NCBI RefSeq assembly: GCF_900090275.1
Contig: NZ_LT607755.1
Span: forward strand, 3,286,001-3,350,000
Source of the DNA: Micromonospora zamorensis
Lineage (GTDB): Bacteria > Actinomycetota > Actinomycetes > Mycobacteriales > Micromonosporaceae
Direction of reading: 5' to 3'
DNA: 64,000 bases
Position numbers and translations under genes: made by a program. This document shows, piece by piece, positions 25,913 through 34,318 of this stretch. The notes under the pieces are model-generated. The model was not told the origin of the DNA, searched no databases, and worked only from the letters and a program-made list of their open reading frames with translations. The first letter of the stretch is position 1. Every line of letters starts with the position of its first letter.

Positions 25913-25983
25913 GAACCGTGTGGCGCAGGGTCACCGGCGCGCCGGCCGTACGGCGCCAGCGCGACGGTGAGGCCTGCCGTCGG

Positions 25984-26370
25984 TCAGGGACCGTGCGGCA
26001 GCGGCTGCGCCAGCGCGCGGAGATCCGAGGGAAGCTGGGCCAGGGCGTCCTCGAACTCCCGGTGCCCGACCACCCGGTGCATCGTCTGAAGAACCGCCCG
26101 AATGCCCCGCTCGGCGGCTGGCCGGTCGATTCCGGCGCGGTCGGCGACCCGGCGGAGGAACTCGTCGTAGCCGAACGCCTCCGGCGGCTCGGCGGCCTTG
26201 ACCAGCAACGGGCTCAACTCGTCAGCCAGGTGGGGGGCCAACGCGCCCGCCTCACCGCCGCTGAGCCGCTCGGTGAGGGTCCGCAGAACGGCCTCGGTCA
26301 GTGGGCGCGCCTGCTCCGGCGGGACGCCCGCCCGTGCCGCGACCTTGTCGACGAACCCCAGCTCGGCCAT
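25984..26370 (-). CDS. DUF2267 family protein
   Basis: Soluble protein of 128 residues made of two related helical halves, each with the DUF2267 pattern of a FxxxVAxRAGI/V..A......VL.TL segment (FVDKVAARAGVPPEQARPLT and FLRRVADRAGIDRPAAERGI). The halves are separated by an ADELSPLLVKAAEP linker. Members are widespread in actinobacteria, often in stress-related settings, and their biochemical role is unknown. It appears monocistronic. Confidence 0.85.
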   Translation of the reverse strand: MAELGFVDKVAARAGVPPEQARPLTEAVLRTLTERLSGGEAGALAPHLADELSPLLVKAAEPPEAFGYDEFLRRVADRAGIDRPAAERGIRAVLQTMHRVVGHREFEDALAQLPSDLRALAQPLPHGP

Positions 26371-26549
26371 TCCCCCGCCCTTCGTCTCGGAGATGCGTGG
26401 CTACCCGGGCCTGTCCACGGCAAACCCGGCGGGCGGAGCCGGACGGGTCTGATGGTTGCTCCGCGCGGCGCCGTCGGAGTCTCGTACGGTGAGGTCGGAC
26501 CGGGAACCCGACGGCTGCCCGACGGCGGCCCGTGCCGCAGGAGGAGCAG

Positions 26550-26882
26550 ATGGCCGTCGACCTACCCGACGTGATCGACCGGTACTTCCGGGCCGTCAAC
26601 GACCGGGACCTGGACGCCTTCGTCGCCTGCTTCGCGGACACCGCGAGCGTCGCCGACGAAGACCGGCTGTACGACGGACGGGCCTCCATCCGCGCGTGGC
26701 GGCAGAAGACGATGGATGCCCACTCCTACACGGCCGAGCCGGTACGTGTCACACCACAGGCCGGCGACTCGTACCTGGCTCTCACCCGGGTCTCCGGCGA
26801 CTTCCCCGGCAGCCCGGTCGAGCTGCGGTACCGGTTCACGCTGCGCGACAACCTGATCGGCGCCCTGGACATCCGCCCGTAG
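26550..26882 (+). CDS. SnoaL-like / NTF2-fold protein
   Basis: Small cone-shaped NTF2-fold protein of 110 residues. The ATG at 26550 follows GGAGGAGC and is preferred over a GTG at 26532. The pattern VIDRYFRAVNDRDLDAFVAC, then ADEDRLYDGRASIRAW, is the SnoaL-like arrangement of helices followed by the sheet that lines a small-molecule pocket. Catalytic residues vary in this family, so no reaction can be given. Confidence 0.85.
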   Translation: MAVDLPDVIDRYFRAVNDRDLDAFVACFADTASVADEDRLYDGRASIRAWRQKTMDAHSYTAEPVRVTPQAGDSYLALTRVSGDFPGSPVELRYRFTLRDNLIGALDIRP

Positions 26883-27055
26883 CAGCGGTCGCTGCTCGGC
26901 GCCGACGCGGCCCCCTGACCGCCCGGTGCCGGATGCCTGGCCGGTCCGGCGCGCGCCGTGATCAACCGCCGAACGGACGAGACGGCCCATGGGTCGGCGG
27001 ATGACATGATGTTGCGACAACGGCTGTGGCTACGGAAAAGGGTTGCTGGTGTCCG

Positions 27056-27139
27056 ATGGCGCACGTCGAGGCGAACACGTCCACGGCACCCGGGCGGATC
27101 GTGGTGACGCTGACCGGCGACCCTCGGCCGGAGGGCTGA
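27056..27139 (+). CDS. 27-codon ORF coupled to the ATPase gene, possible STAS remnant
   Basis: ATG at 27056 to a TGA that shares its last base with the ATPase start (TGATG). The peptide contains GRIVVTLTGD, which resembles the first strand of STAS anti-anti-sigma domains. In actinomycetes such domains are commonly encoded directly before HATPase anti-sigma proteins. It may be a deletion remnant, or simply a leader that couples translation. No strong ribosome site is visible. Confidence 0.4.
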   Translation: MAHVEANTSTAPGRIVVTLTGDPRPEG

Positions 27140-27558
27140 TGCCGGCCGAGCGGCGAGACACCGTGGTCGAGCAGAGCGTCCCCGCCCATGTCACGGACAC
27201 CATGGCGTACCAGGTGGCGACCGACGTGCGAGCGCTGCGCGCGTTCGTCAGCGCCGGGGCGCTGGCCCGGGGCCTGCCGCCGCATCGGGTGGAGCTGCTG
27301 ACGCTGGCGGTCAGCGAGCTGGCCACCAACACCCTGCAGCACACCACCGGCGGCGGCCGGGTCCTGCTCTGGGCCGAGTCCGGCCAGTTGTTCTGCGACG
27401 TCGTCGATCGGGGACCGGCGCGGGAGTTCGGCCAGGGAATGCCGTCCGCCGACTCGATCCGCGGCCGGGGGCTGGCGATCGTGGAGCAGGTCTGCGACGA
27501 GGTCGCCGTGCTCACCGGACCCGGGGAGACCGTCGTACGGATTCGCCTGAGCCTGTGA
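27139..27558 (+). CDS. RsbW-like ATP-binding anti-sigma/regulatory protein
   Basis: HATPase_c_2 protein of 139 residues, like RsbW/SpoIIAB anti-sigma kinases. The N-box is ELLTLAVSELATNTLQHT (about residues 55-72), the G1 box VVDRGP and the G2 box IRGRGLAIVEQVCDEV. The ATG at 27139 is preceded by CCGGAGGGC. No sigma factor gene adjoins it, and its usual STAS partner may be represented only by the 27-codon remnant upstream. Target unknown. Confidence 0.87.
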   Translation: MPAERRDTVVEQSVPAHVTDTMAYQVATDVRALRAFVSAGALARGLPPHRVELLTLAVSELATNTLQHTTGGGRVLLWAESGQLFCDVVDRGPAREFGQGMPSADSIRGRGLAIVEQVCDEVAVLTGPGETVVRIRLSL

Positions 27559-27662
27559 GCCGGGCGGCGATCCACGCCCGCTCGGGTCGCGTTGCCTGCC
27601 ACAATGCGGACAGCCCGGGCCGACGGTGACCCCGGGTCGGACCCGACCGGGAGGACGGCACG

Positions 27663-28040
27663 ATGCCGGACAGCGCACGCGAGGCAGAGCTGCTCGATGC
27701 CGAGCGCACCCTGCAGGCCGCCCAGAGGGCCGGCGACGTCGATGCTCTCGATCAGCTGCTGGTCGACCAGCTGATCGCCATCGGCCCGGACGGCCGTCCG
27801 CACACCAAGCAGGACGACCTGGCCGCGCACCGGGACCGCCGTTCGGTGGTGCAGGAGCTGGTCGAGGAGGAGCTGGACCTGCTCGTCGTGGGGAAGACCG
27901 GGGTGACGTTCTTCCTGGGCCGGGTGTCCGGTGTGTTCGAGGGGGCACCCTTCGCCGCTCGCCTGCGTTACACCCGGACCTGGGTCCACGACGACCCGCA
28001 CGGCTGGCGGGTCCTCGCCGCGCACATCAGCCCGGTCTGA
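27663..28040 (+). CDS. DUF4440-type NTF2-like protein
   Basis: NTF2-fold protein of 125 residues. An N-terminal helix pair (ELLDAERTLQAAQRAGDVDA) is followed by LDQLLVDQLIAIGPDGRP and a curved sheet ending YTRTWVHDDPHGWRVLAAHI, the DUF4440 pattern. The ATG follows GGAGGACGGCACG. It stands alone between the ATPase gene and a convergent gene. Ligand unknown. Confidence 0.87.
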   Translation: MPDSAREAELLDAERTLQAAQRAGDVDALDQLLVDQLIAIGPDGRPHTKQDDLAAHRDRRSVVQELVEEELDLLVVGKTGVTFFLGRVSGVFEGAPFAARLRYTRTWVHDDPHGWRVLAAHISPV

Positions 28041-28046
28041 CTCAGC

Positions 28047-28571
28047 TCAGTCCTCGTCCTCGTCCTCGTCGAGCAGGCCCTGCTCGTCGAGGAACGCGAA
28101 CCACCTGTCGTCCGCCGGAGTCAGGTCGGCGTAGCCCGGGCCGAGCAGGTAGTAGTCCACGAAGGATCCGAGGTCGGGGGCCAGCTCCTCGAACGCGTCG
28201 GACATGAACCACTCGGTGCCGTTGGGTGGGAAGTACCAGATCGCTCCCGTGCCACGGTCCATGAAGATCGGCTCGTCGCTGCGGGTGCCCACCACCAGCC
28301 AGCCCGCCCGGTCCTCGGGGATGGTGGAGAAGTCCGGCACGTAGTCGAGGTGGTACTGGATTCCGGCGAGGGTCGACGTGGACGCCAACTCAAGTCGACC
28401 CGCCCGCAGGCCGTCGGCCACCAGCAGGAGATCGCGCAGGTCGGCCGGGAGGCTCGCCGGCACGACATCGATGGCGGCGCCCTCGCCGAACTCGGCGTAC
28501 GCCAGGCTCGCCGGCTGGTCGGCCAGGTCGGCTCGCAGCTCCTCGATGAGCTGCCGCAGCTCGGGGTTCAC
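28047..28571 (-). CDS. SMI1/KNR4 (SUKH) family protein
   Basis: Acidic soluble protein of 174 residues. The GTG at 28571 is chosen because GAGGTGGTGCA precedes it. The core has SLPADLRDLLLVADGLRAG and GWLVVGTRSDEPIFMDRGTG followed by an IWYFPPNG strand, typical of the SUKH superfamily. The C-terminus is a run of Asp and Glu. SUKH proteins act as immunity proteins against polymorphic toxins in many bacteria, but no toxin gene adjoins this one, so that role is only possible. Confidence 0.72.
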   Translation of the reverse strand: MNPELRQLIEELRADLADQPASLAYAEFGEGAAIDVVPASLPADLRDLLLVADGLRAGRLELASTSTLAGIQYHLDYVPDFSTIPEDRAGWLVVGTRSDEPIFMDRGTGAIWYFPPNGTEWFMSDAFEELAPDLGSFVDYYLLGPGYADLTPADDRWFAFLDEQGLLDEDEDED

Positions 28572-28770
28572 TGCACCACCTCTGTTCGGATGAGGTCCTG
28601 TCCGGCAAAGCTCCCGGCTGCCCGGAGGCCTGCGAGCCGATGTGCGGATTGGTTCTACCACGCGGCAGCTCGCCGGGGCGTCACCTCGCCGAATCCGCCA
28701 ACCGGGCCGACACCACCTGTCCAAGATCTGGTGGTGAGGGCGTCCGGGCCGCTGGCGTCGAGCCCTTTGC

Positions 28771-29241
28771 TCAGCTGACGACCGCGTCGATCGGGCCGAC
28801 GCGCAGGGTGCCGTCGTTGAGGGGCGTACAGCGGATGCCACCGGTGGTGCGCAGCGCCTTCCATGCTCCCGGGCCGACCGTGACGTCCATCCAGGCGCAC
28901 GGCCGGGCCGCCCGGTTGACCCGCAGGCTGACCGGGCCGTTGCCGGAGTCCAGCACCAGCACCCTGCCGATCAGCTCGTCCACGGCGATCCCGGTGGTGA
29001 GGATGTTGCGCCGGACCTCCGCCAGGCCGATGCCGACCGGCAGCGACTCCTGGGCGATGACCGTGACGCTGGCGTCGCGGTGTGCCTGCTGGCCGAAGTA
29101 CCGGTCGCCGACGATGCCGAGGCCGGCCCGGATCCGGACCACGTCGACCAGCTCACCGGGCGGAGCCGGCGCCGGGCCGTCGGCGGGCCGGCCCAGGAAG
29201 CGGTGCACGGGCGAGGCCAGCAACTCGACGATCTCCGGCAT
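28771..29241 (-). CDS. MOSC-domain protein
   Basis: MOSC-domain protein of 156 residues, related to the C-terminus of molybdenum cofactor sulfurase. GLGIVGDRYFGQQAHRDASV and the later RAARPCAWMDVTVGPGAWKA segment include the conserved Cys that carries sulfur in this family. The ATG at 29241 opens directly into the domain start MPEIVELLASPVHRFLG. Members deliver sulfur to molybdenum enzymes or detoxify N-hydroxylated compounds. No molybdoenzyme gene is close by. Confidence 0.87.
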   Translation of the reverse strand: MPEIVELLASPVHRFLGRPADGPAPAPPGELVDVVRIRAGLGIVGDRYFGQQAHRDASVTVIAQESLPVGIGLAEVRRNILTTGIAVDELIGRVLVLDSGNGPVSLRVNRAARPCAWMDVTVGPGAWKALRTTGGIRCTPLNDGTLRVGPIDAVVS

Positions 29242-29295
29242 GGCTGGAAGTCTACGAAGCGGACCGGGTCGTCCGGGGCAGGTCGACGGATGACC

Positions 29296-29333
29296 CGGTG
29301 GGGACGGCGGCACGTTCGCCGCCGTCCCCACCG
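29296..29333 (-). terminator. Terminator hairpin of the propeller gene
   Basis: Perfect 15-bp stem (29296-29310 with 29319-29333) and an 8-base loop, directly after the stop of the minus-strand gene ending at 29343. Confidence 0.78.
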
Positions 29334-29342
29334 CGACACGGC

Positions 29343-31445
29343 TCAGGCCGGCGTGCCGGTCACGGTCAGGTTCCGTACCCGGCCGACGTTGTCGAACGAG
29401 CCGAAGCCCACCCGCCCCGAGCCGAACGTGGTGTCCTTCGCGGTCATCAGCGGGTCCCGGTTTCCGTCGACGTAGACGGCGATCTCACCCGTGGATGGCA
29501 GGTGCACCACCCGGACGCGGTGCCAGTCGGCATCGGTGATCGCCGGGTTGGCGCCCCGGGAGCGGCCGTTCCACTGGTGGTCGATGCGCTCCCGGTCGGC
29601 GTTGTCGACCTTGAAGATGCCGTTGTGCGGGTAGATGGTGTTGTCGGTGGAGAGGTGGGCGTAGTAGAACTCGGTGTCCGAGCGCCAGCCGAAGACGATG
29701 ATCACGTCGCGGTTGCTGACGTCCACCGGCGTGTCGAGGCGTACCCGGGCGTCGACCTGCACCGACGACCACGCCGGGCCGGCGGTCAGCACGGCGTACT
29801 CGAACGGCCGGCGCGGGCCCGGCCGGCTCTCCCCGGCCTCGGCGAGGATGACCTGGTCGCGGGTGAACTGCCACTTCGCCGGGGTCACCGGCGCCCAGTT
29901 CGACGCCCCGGCGGTGCGGCGCACTGTGGTGTCGCCGACGTCGCCGCTGGCGAACTCCCTCGTGCCGGTCACCTTCCAGATCTTCCCGTTGGCCTTCGCG
30001 ACGAGGTAGAGCTCACCGGCGGCGTCGGTGCCGAAGCGCAGGTCCACCCGGTTGGGGTCGCCGGGCGCTCCGGGTCCGGAGAGGTCCCGCATCCGGACCG
30101 GACCGCCCGCCGCGTCGAAGAGCGCGAGTTGGTGGATCGGTGCCAGGCCGTGGCCGCGGCGCATCTCGTTCGCCTCGGTGTAGAGCACCCGGCCGTCGAC
30201 CAGGTCACCGAAGACGTACTTGCCGCGCAGCGCGGGCAGCGTGCGCCCCCGGTAGACGAACCCGCCGGCCACCGCGACACCGACGTCGTCGGTGCAGTTC
30301 CAGCCCGGTGCGGGGTCATGGTCGTACGCGGCGACGGGGTACGTGTAGCCGTACCGGTCGTCGTCGGCGGGCAGTGGGAGCAGCCGGTCGCAGGGGCTGG
30401 TGGCGGCCTTGTCGAAGACGAAGGAGCCCTCGCGCTCACTCCAGCCGAAGTTGTCGCCGGCGCGGACCTCGTAGATCGCCTCGACGGCGTGCTCACCGAT
30501 GTGTCCGAGGTACATCCGGCCGGTCGCCCGGTCCCAGCTGAACCGGTGCGGGTCACGGAAACCCACGGCGTAGATCTCGCCGAGCGCGCCGGTCTGGCCG
30601 ACGAACGGGTTCCCCTGTGGGATGCCGTAGCGCCCGTTGGCGGAGTTGGTGCCCCGGGGGTCGATCCGCAACAGCTTGCCGTGCGGCAGCGCCAGGTTCT
30701 GCGGGTCGGTGTTGCGGGCGCCTTGGCCGCCGTCGCCGACCGCGAGGTACAGCAGGCCGTAGTCGCGGTCGTGACGCTTGGCCGTGGGGTTGAAGTTGAT
30801 TTCCTGGATGCCGTGCACCTGGCCGCCGAAGCCGATGCGCAGCACCTCGCGGTGCGTACCGGCGAAGGTGGCGGCGGTCGGATCGGTCGCCGTCCACTCG
30901 GTGATGACCCCGTGGAAGAGCGTGCTGGGCTGGGCGTGGTCGGGTGTGGCGGTCGTCGTGGACGCCAGCTCGGTGTGGATGGTGTAGAACCGGCCGTTGA
31001 CGCCGAACTCCGGGTGGAAGGCGACGTAGCCGAAGCCCTGGCCCAGCCCACGACCGGAGAAGAACTGCGGCGCGAACGTCGCCGCCACGTCCAGGTAGAC
31101 GTGCGGCACGCCGCCCTCGACCAGGTAGAGGTTGCCGTTGAGGTCGGGCACCGCCCGCCGGCCGGAGCCGTCGGGCAACTCCATCACCGTGTTGATCCGC
31201 GCGGTCCGCATGAGCCGCGCATCGGTCGGGGCGGGCGTGGGGTACGACTGCGGGAAGCTGGCGTACTCACTGAGGACCAGCCCGATCCGGGACTGGACCG
31301 GCATCTCGGGGATCGGGTCGTCGACGCCGTCGGCGGCCCGGGCGGGCGACGCGAGCACTGTGGACAGGACCAGCACGAGGGCGGTGAGGCCGGCCGTCAG
31401 TGCGGGTCGGCGGGCACCTCGGGTGCGGCGGTGGAGGACGAGCAC
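29343..31445 (-). CDS. Secreted sorbosone/glucose dehydrogenase-like protein with LamG-like C-terminus
   Basis: Secreted protein of 700 residues with a GTG start preceded by AGGAGA and a signal peptide cleaved near ASPARAAD. Residues about 45-490 form a six-bladed propeller of the PQQ sugar dehydrogenase type, with GLGQGFGYVAFHPEF, YLAVGDGGQGARN, GKLLRIDPRGTN and YAVGFRDPHRFSWD, the last two being strong family motifs. Residues about 500-700 form a concanavalin/LamG-like sandwich (EIAVYVDGNRDPLM). It follows the LamG protein gene by 37 bases and shares the LacI-controlled promoter. Confidence 0.87.
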   Translation of the reverse strand: MLVLHRRTRGARRPALTAGLTALVLVLSTVLASPARAADGVDDPIPEMPVQSRIGLVLSEYASFPQSYPTPAPTDARLMRTARINTVMELPDGSGRRAVPDLNGNLYLVEGGVPHVYLDVAATFAPQFFSGRGLGQGFGYVAFHPEFGVNGRFYTIHTELASTTTATPDHAQPSTLFHGVITEWTATDPTAATFAGTHREVLRIGFGGQVHGIQEINFNPTAKRHDRDYGLLYLAVGDGGQGARNTDPQNLALPHGKLLRIDPRGTNSANGRYGIPQGNPFVGQTGALGEIYAVGFRDPHRFSWDRATGRMYLGHIGEHAVEAIYEVRAGDNFGWSEREGSFVFDKAATSPCDRLLPLPADDDRYGYTYPVAAYDHDPAPGWNCTDDVGVAVAGGFVYRGRTLPALRGKYVFGDLVDGRVLYTEANEMRRGHGLAPIHQLALFDAAGGPVRMRDLSGPGAPGDPNRVDLRFGTDAAGELYLVAKANGKIWKVTGTREFASGDVGDTTVRRTAGASNWAPVTPAKWQFTRDQVILAEAGESRPGPRRPFEYAVLTAGPAWSSVQVDARVRLDTPVDVSNRDVIIVFGWRSDTEFYYAHLSTDNTIYPHNGIFKVDNADRERIDHQWNGRSRGANPAITDADWHRVRVVHLPSTGEIAVYVDGNRDPLMTAKDTTFGSGRVGFGSFDNVGRVRNLTVTGTPA

Positions 31446-31482
31446 GCGTGTCTCCTTCTCGGTGGGACGGTGCCGAGGGTGG

Positions 31483-32430
31483 TCAGCGGGCCAGGTGGTG
31501 GTACTGCCTCCGCACGTCGCTCGCGGAGACCACGCTGTCGAGGAACATCAGGCCGTCCATGCGGCAGTCGCACGGGTTGCGCTCCAGGGTGTCCTGGGGG
31601 AAGCTCCCGCCGATCTTGATGCCGCGCGGGTCGGAGGCGGTGGTCAGGTGTGGGCCCGGCCCGGACACCAGCCACGGGTCGTCGGTGCGGGTGTAGAAGC
31701 CGTCCACCGGCTCGCCGTTGCGGTAGAGGGCGAGGGCACCGGTGTCGAAGTCGAAGGTGGCGGCGAGGTGCACCCACTCCCCCACGGGCAACAGCTCGCG
31801 CCAGTCCTGGTTGGCGGCGAAGGTCTGCGAGTTGCCGCCGTCGAGTCGCCGCCCGAGCGCGACCAGGCGCAGCTCCCCGTCGACGTCGATCAGCTCCAGC
31901 AGGGCCCGCACGCCGTGGCCGTCGGAGTCGCCGGTCAGCACCCCGGCCAGTCCGATCGCGTTGTAGCGGTCGGCGGGGTCGGTGGTGGTGGAGTTGGGCA
32001 GCGGGCTGTCCATGTCGAGCTTGAACCAGCCCATCACGGTGGTGCCCGCGGTGGCGCTGAAGGCGCGCAGCGTCCGCACCCCGCTGGCCGACCAGGTGCC
32101 GGCCTTCCAGTCGTCGTTGCCGGCAACCGCCGGGTCGACCTGCCGGGTCTGCACCGCGTTGCGGCTGCCCCGGTAGGCACGGTCCGGCACCCGCATGGCG
32201 GCACCGCCGTTGATCAGCTCGATCTCGGTGCCGGAGCGGCCCTGGTCGCGTTCCAGCGCCGGATCGCCGGGCACCGGGTGGTCGAAGTCGTACGCGGCGA
32301 CCAGGTGTGCGCGCAGGGCCGGGTGGACGTCGTGCGAGATGCTCCGATCCGCCTGCGCGGGCGGCGCGGCGACGCCGGTCAGTGCGCCGATCGCCAGGAG
32401 GGAAACGGCCGCTCGGCGGGCCCTGGACAT
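31483..32430 (-). CDS. Secreted LamG-domain carbohydrate-binding protein
   Basis: Secreted protein of 315 residues. The ATG at 32430 follows GAGGTGAC and starts MSRARRAAVSLLAIGAL, with cleavage near PPAQAD. The body is one concanavalin-like lectin/LamG domain: TTVMGWFKLDMD, VGEWVHLAATFDFDTGALAL and a DGLMFLDSVVSASDVRRQYH end are typical. It is first in a two-gene operon with the propeller dehydrogenase, under tandem LacI operators at 32470-32495. The likely job is binding extracellular glycan. Confidence 0.83.
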   Translation of the reverse strand: MSRARRAAVSLLAIGALTGVAAPPAQADRSISHDVHPALRAHLVAAYDFDHPVPGDPALERDQGRSGTEIELINGGAAMRVPDRAYRGSRNAVQTRQVDPAVAGNDDWKAGTWSASGVRTLRAFSATAGTTVMGWFKLDMDSPLPNSTTTDPADRYNAIGLAGVLTGDSDGHGVRALLELIDVDGELRLVALGRRLDGGNSQTFAANQDWRELLPVGEWVHLAATFDFDTGALALYRNGEPVDGFYTRTDDPWLVSGPGPHLTTASDPRGIKIGGSFPQDTLERNPCDCRMDGLMFLDSVVSASDVRRQYHHLAR

Positions 32431-32469
32431 GGCTGTCACCTCGTTTCGCGGCATGACTGATGCCGGTCA

Positions 32470-32495
32470 CGTAAGCGCTTACGTAAGCGCTTACG
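32470..32495. promoter_or_regulatory. Two overlapping LacI-type operators
   Basis: CGTAAGCGCTTACG occurs twice, at 32470-32483 and 32482-32495, sharing two bases so that the centres are 12 bases apart. Each is a perfect palindrome with the central CG typical of LacI-family sites. They lie between the LamG operon and the divergent LacI gene. Confidence 0.85.
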
Positions 32496-32563
32496 TACCC
32501 TAGGCTCCGATGAATGGCGCTCGCAATAGATCGGGTGACATGGATGTTTCCGGAGGGTTGCGG

Positions 32564-33598
32564 ATGCCCAGGGCCAACCAGCGGCCGCGCCTCGTGGACG
32601 TCGCCGAACACGCCGCCGTCTCGCTGGCGACCGCCTCCCGCGCCCTCGCCGGCCGTGAGGGGGTCAGCACCGAGGTGGCCGACCGGATCCGGCAGATCGC
32701 CCGTGAGCTGGGCTACGTCGCCAACCCGTACGCCCGCACCCTCGCCGGCGGGGCCAGCTCAACCGTGGGGCTGATCGTCCACCAGGTCGACGACCCGTAC
32801 TTCGCCGAGATCGCCGCCGGCGTCATCCAGCTCGCCGCCGAGCAGGGGCTGCTGGTGCAGATCTGCCAGTCCGGCCGCGACCCCGGCTACGAGCTGCAAC
32901 AGCTGCGGCACCTGATCGCCCAGCGGGTCGGCATCGTCCTGATCAGCGGTTCCGGCTACGACGACCCCCGCATGGAGGCCGCCGCCCGCGCCGAGCTGGC
33001 CGCCTTCCAGGACCACGGCGGACGGGCCGCCGCCATCGGACGGCACGCGCTCGGCATCGACGCCGTCCTGCCGGACAACGAGGCCGGCGGTCACGCGCTC
33101 GCCCAACACCTGATGGACCTCGGCCATCAACGGATCGCGGTCGCCGCGGGCAGCGCCGGGCTCACCACTGTCGCGGACCGACTGGCCGGCGTGTCGTCGG
33201 CCCTGCGGCAGCGCGGGCGGTCCCCGGCCGACCTCGTCGTCGTGCACAGCGACTTCACCCGCGGTGGCGGGCGGGCCGCCGCCGAGCAGATCCTCAACGA
33301 GCACCCGGCAACGACGGCGATCATCGCGCTCAACGACGCGATGGCCATGGGTGTGCTGTCGACGTTGCGCTCCCGCCGGGTGCCGGTGCCCGCGCGGATG
33401 TCCGTCGTCGGCTTCGACGACGTCTCGGTGGCGGCCGACCTCGCGCCCAGCCTCACCACCATCCGCCTGCCGATGACCGAGATGGGCCGCACGGCGCTCA
33501 CCCTCGCCCTCAAGCCCCGCTCGACCCGCCCCCGCCGCCGTCCCACCGGGCACCTGCTGGTCGTCCGCGACTCGACCGGGCCCGCGCCGACGACCTGA
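32564..33598 (+). CDS. LacI-family transcriptional regulator
   Basis: Repressor of 344 residues. The ATG at 32564 follows GGAGGG and places the helix-turn-helix at the usual distance (RLVDVAEHAAVSLATASRAL, residues 8-27; in-frame ATGs at 32510 and 32540 would add unlikely leaders). The sensor domain runs to VVGFDDVSVAADLAPSLTTI with a C-terminal RDSTGP typical of the family. It is divergent from the LamG/propeller operon, and the two overlapping palindromes between them are its probable sites. Inducer unknown. Confidence 0.93.
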   Translation: MPRANQRPRLVDVAEHAAVSLATASRALAGREGVSTEVADRIRQIARELGYVANPYARTLAGGASSTVGLIVHQVDDPYFAEIAAGVIQLAAEQGLLVQICQSGRDPGYELQQLRHLIAQRVGIVLISGSGYDDPRMEAAARAELAAFQDHGGRAAAIGRHALGIDAVLPDNEAGGHALAQHLMDLGHQRIAVAAGSAGLTTVADRLAGVSSALRQRGRSPADLVVVHSDFTRGGGRAAAEQILNEHPATTAIIALNDAMAMGVLSTLRSRRVPVPARMSVVGFDDVSVAADLAPSLTTIRLPMTEMGRTALTLALKPRSTRPRRRPTGHLLVVRDSTGPAPTT

Positions 33599-33622
33599 CC
33601 GGCGACCACGCTGCCCGAAGGG

Positions 33623-34318
33623 TCAGACGGCCAGGGCCGCCCGGACGTCCCGTTCCGCAGTGACACCACCGTCCCCCTGCGAGGTGACCCGGCCGGATTC
33701 CAGCACCTGGTAGCGGCTCGCCACCCGCAGCGCGAAGCCCAGATGCTGCTCCACCAGCAGCACGCTGAACCCGGACTGCCGGGTCAGCTCGACGATCCGT
33801 TCCTGGATCTCCGCGACCACCGACGGCTGGATGCCCTCGGTCGGCTCGTCGAGCATCAGCAACCTCGGCCGGGTGATCAGCGCACGGGCGATGGCCAGTT
33901 GCTGGCGCTGACCGCCGGAGAGCAGCCCGGCCCGGCGTCGCAGCAGCGGGCGCAGCGCCGGAAAGAGGTCCAGCACCTCAGCGGTCGCCACCGCGCCGTC
34001 GCGCCGACCGTCGGCGACCAGCCGCAGGTTCTCCGCGGCGGTCAGGTGCGGGAAGCACTGTTGACCCTGCGGGACGTACGCCATCCCCCGCGCCACCCGC
34101 TCGTGCGGCCCGAGGCGGGTGACGTTCTCGCCGTCCAGCTCGACGGTGCCGGCGCTCGGGCGCAGCAGGCCGGCCGCAACCCGCAGCAATGTGCTCTTGC
34201 CAGCGCCGTTGTGCCCGAGGACCGCGGCGACCCCGTCGGGCGGGACCGTGAGGTCGACCCCGTGCAGCACGCGGCTGCGCCCGTACCCGGCGTGCACCCC
34301 GCGCAGCGTCAGCATCAT
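33623..34318 (-). CDS. urtE: Urea ABC transporter ATPase UrtE
   Basis: ATP-hydrolysing subunit of the branched-chain/urea type, 231 residues. Walker A is GHNGAGKST, the signature LSGGQRQQLAIARAL and Walker B LLMLDEPTEG followed by IQP, the LivF/UrtE form. The ATG at 34318 overlaps the urtD stop by 4 bases. It is the last gene of urtABCDE and powers urea uptake with UrtD. Confidence 0.93.
   Translation of the reverse strand: MMLTLRGVHAGYGRSRVLHGVDLTVPPDGVAAVLGHNGAGKSTLLRVAAGLLRPSAGTVELDGENVTRLGPHERVARGMAYVPQGQQCFPHLTAAENLRLVADGRRDGAVATAEVLDLFPALRPLLRRRAGLLSGGQRQQLAIARALITRPRLLMLDEPTEGIQPSVVAEIQERIVELTRQSGFSVLLVEQHLGFALRVASRYQVLESGRVTSQGDGGVTAERDVRAALAV

Noticed and set aside
28572..28770. Possible gene or RNA in the gap between the SUKH and MOSC genes
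   Set aside because: About 200 bases with only a weak CACCAC...GTGGTG dyad and no start with ribosome site.
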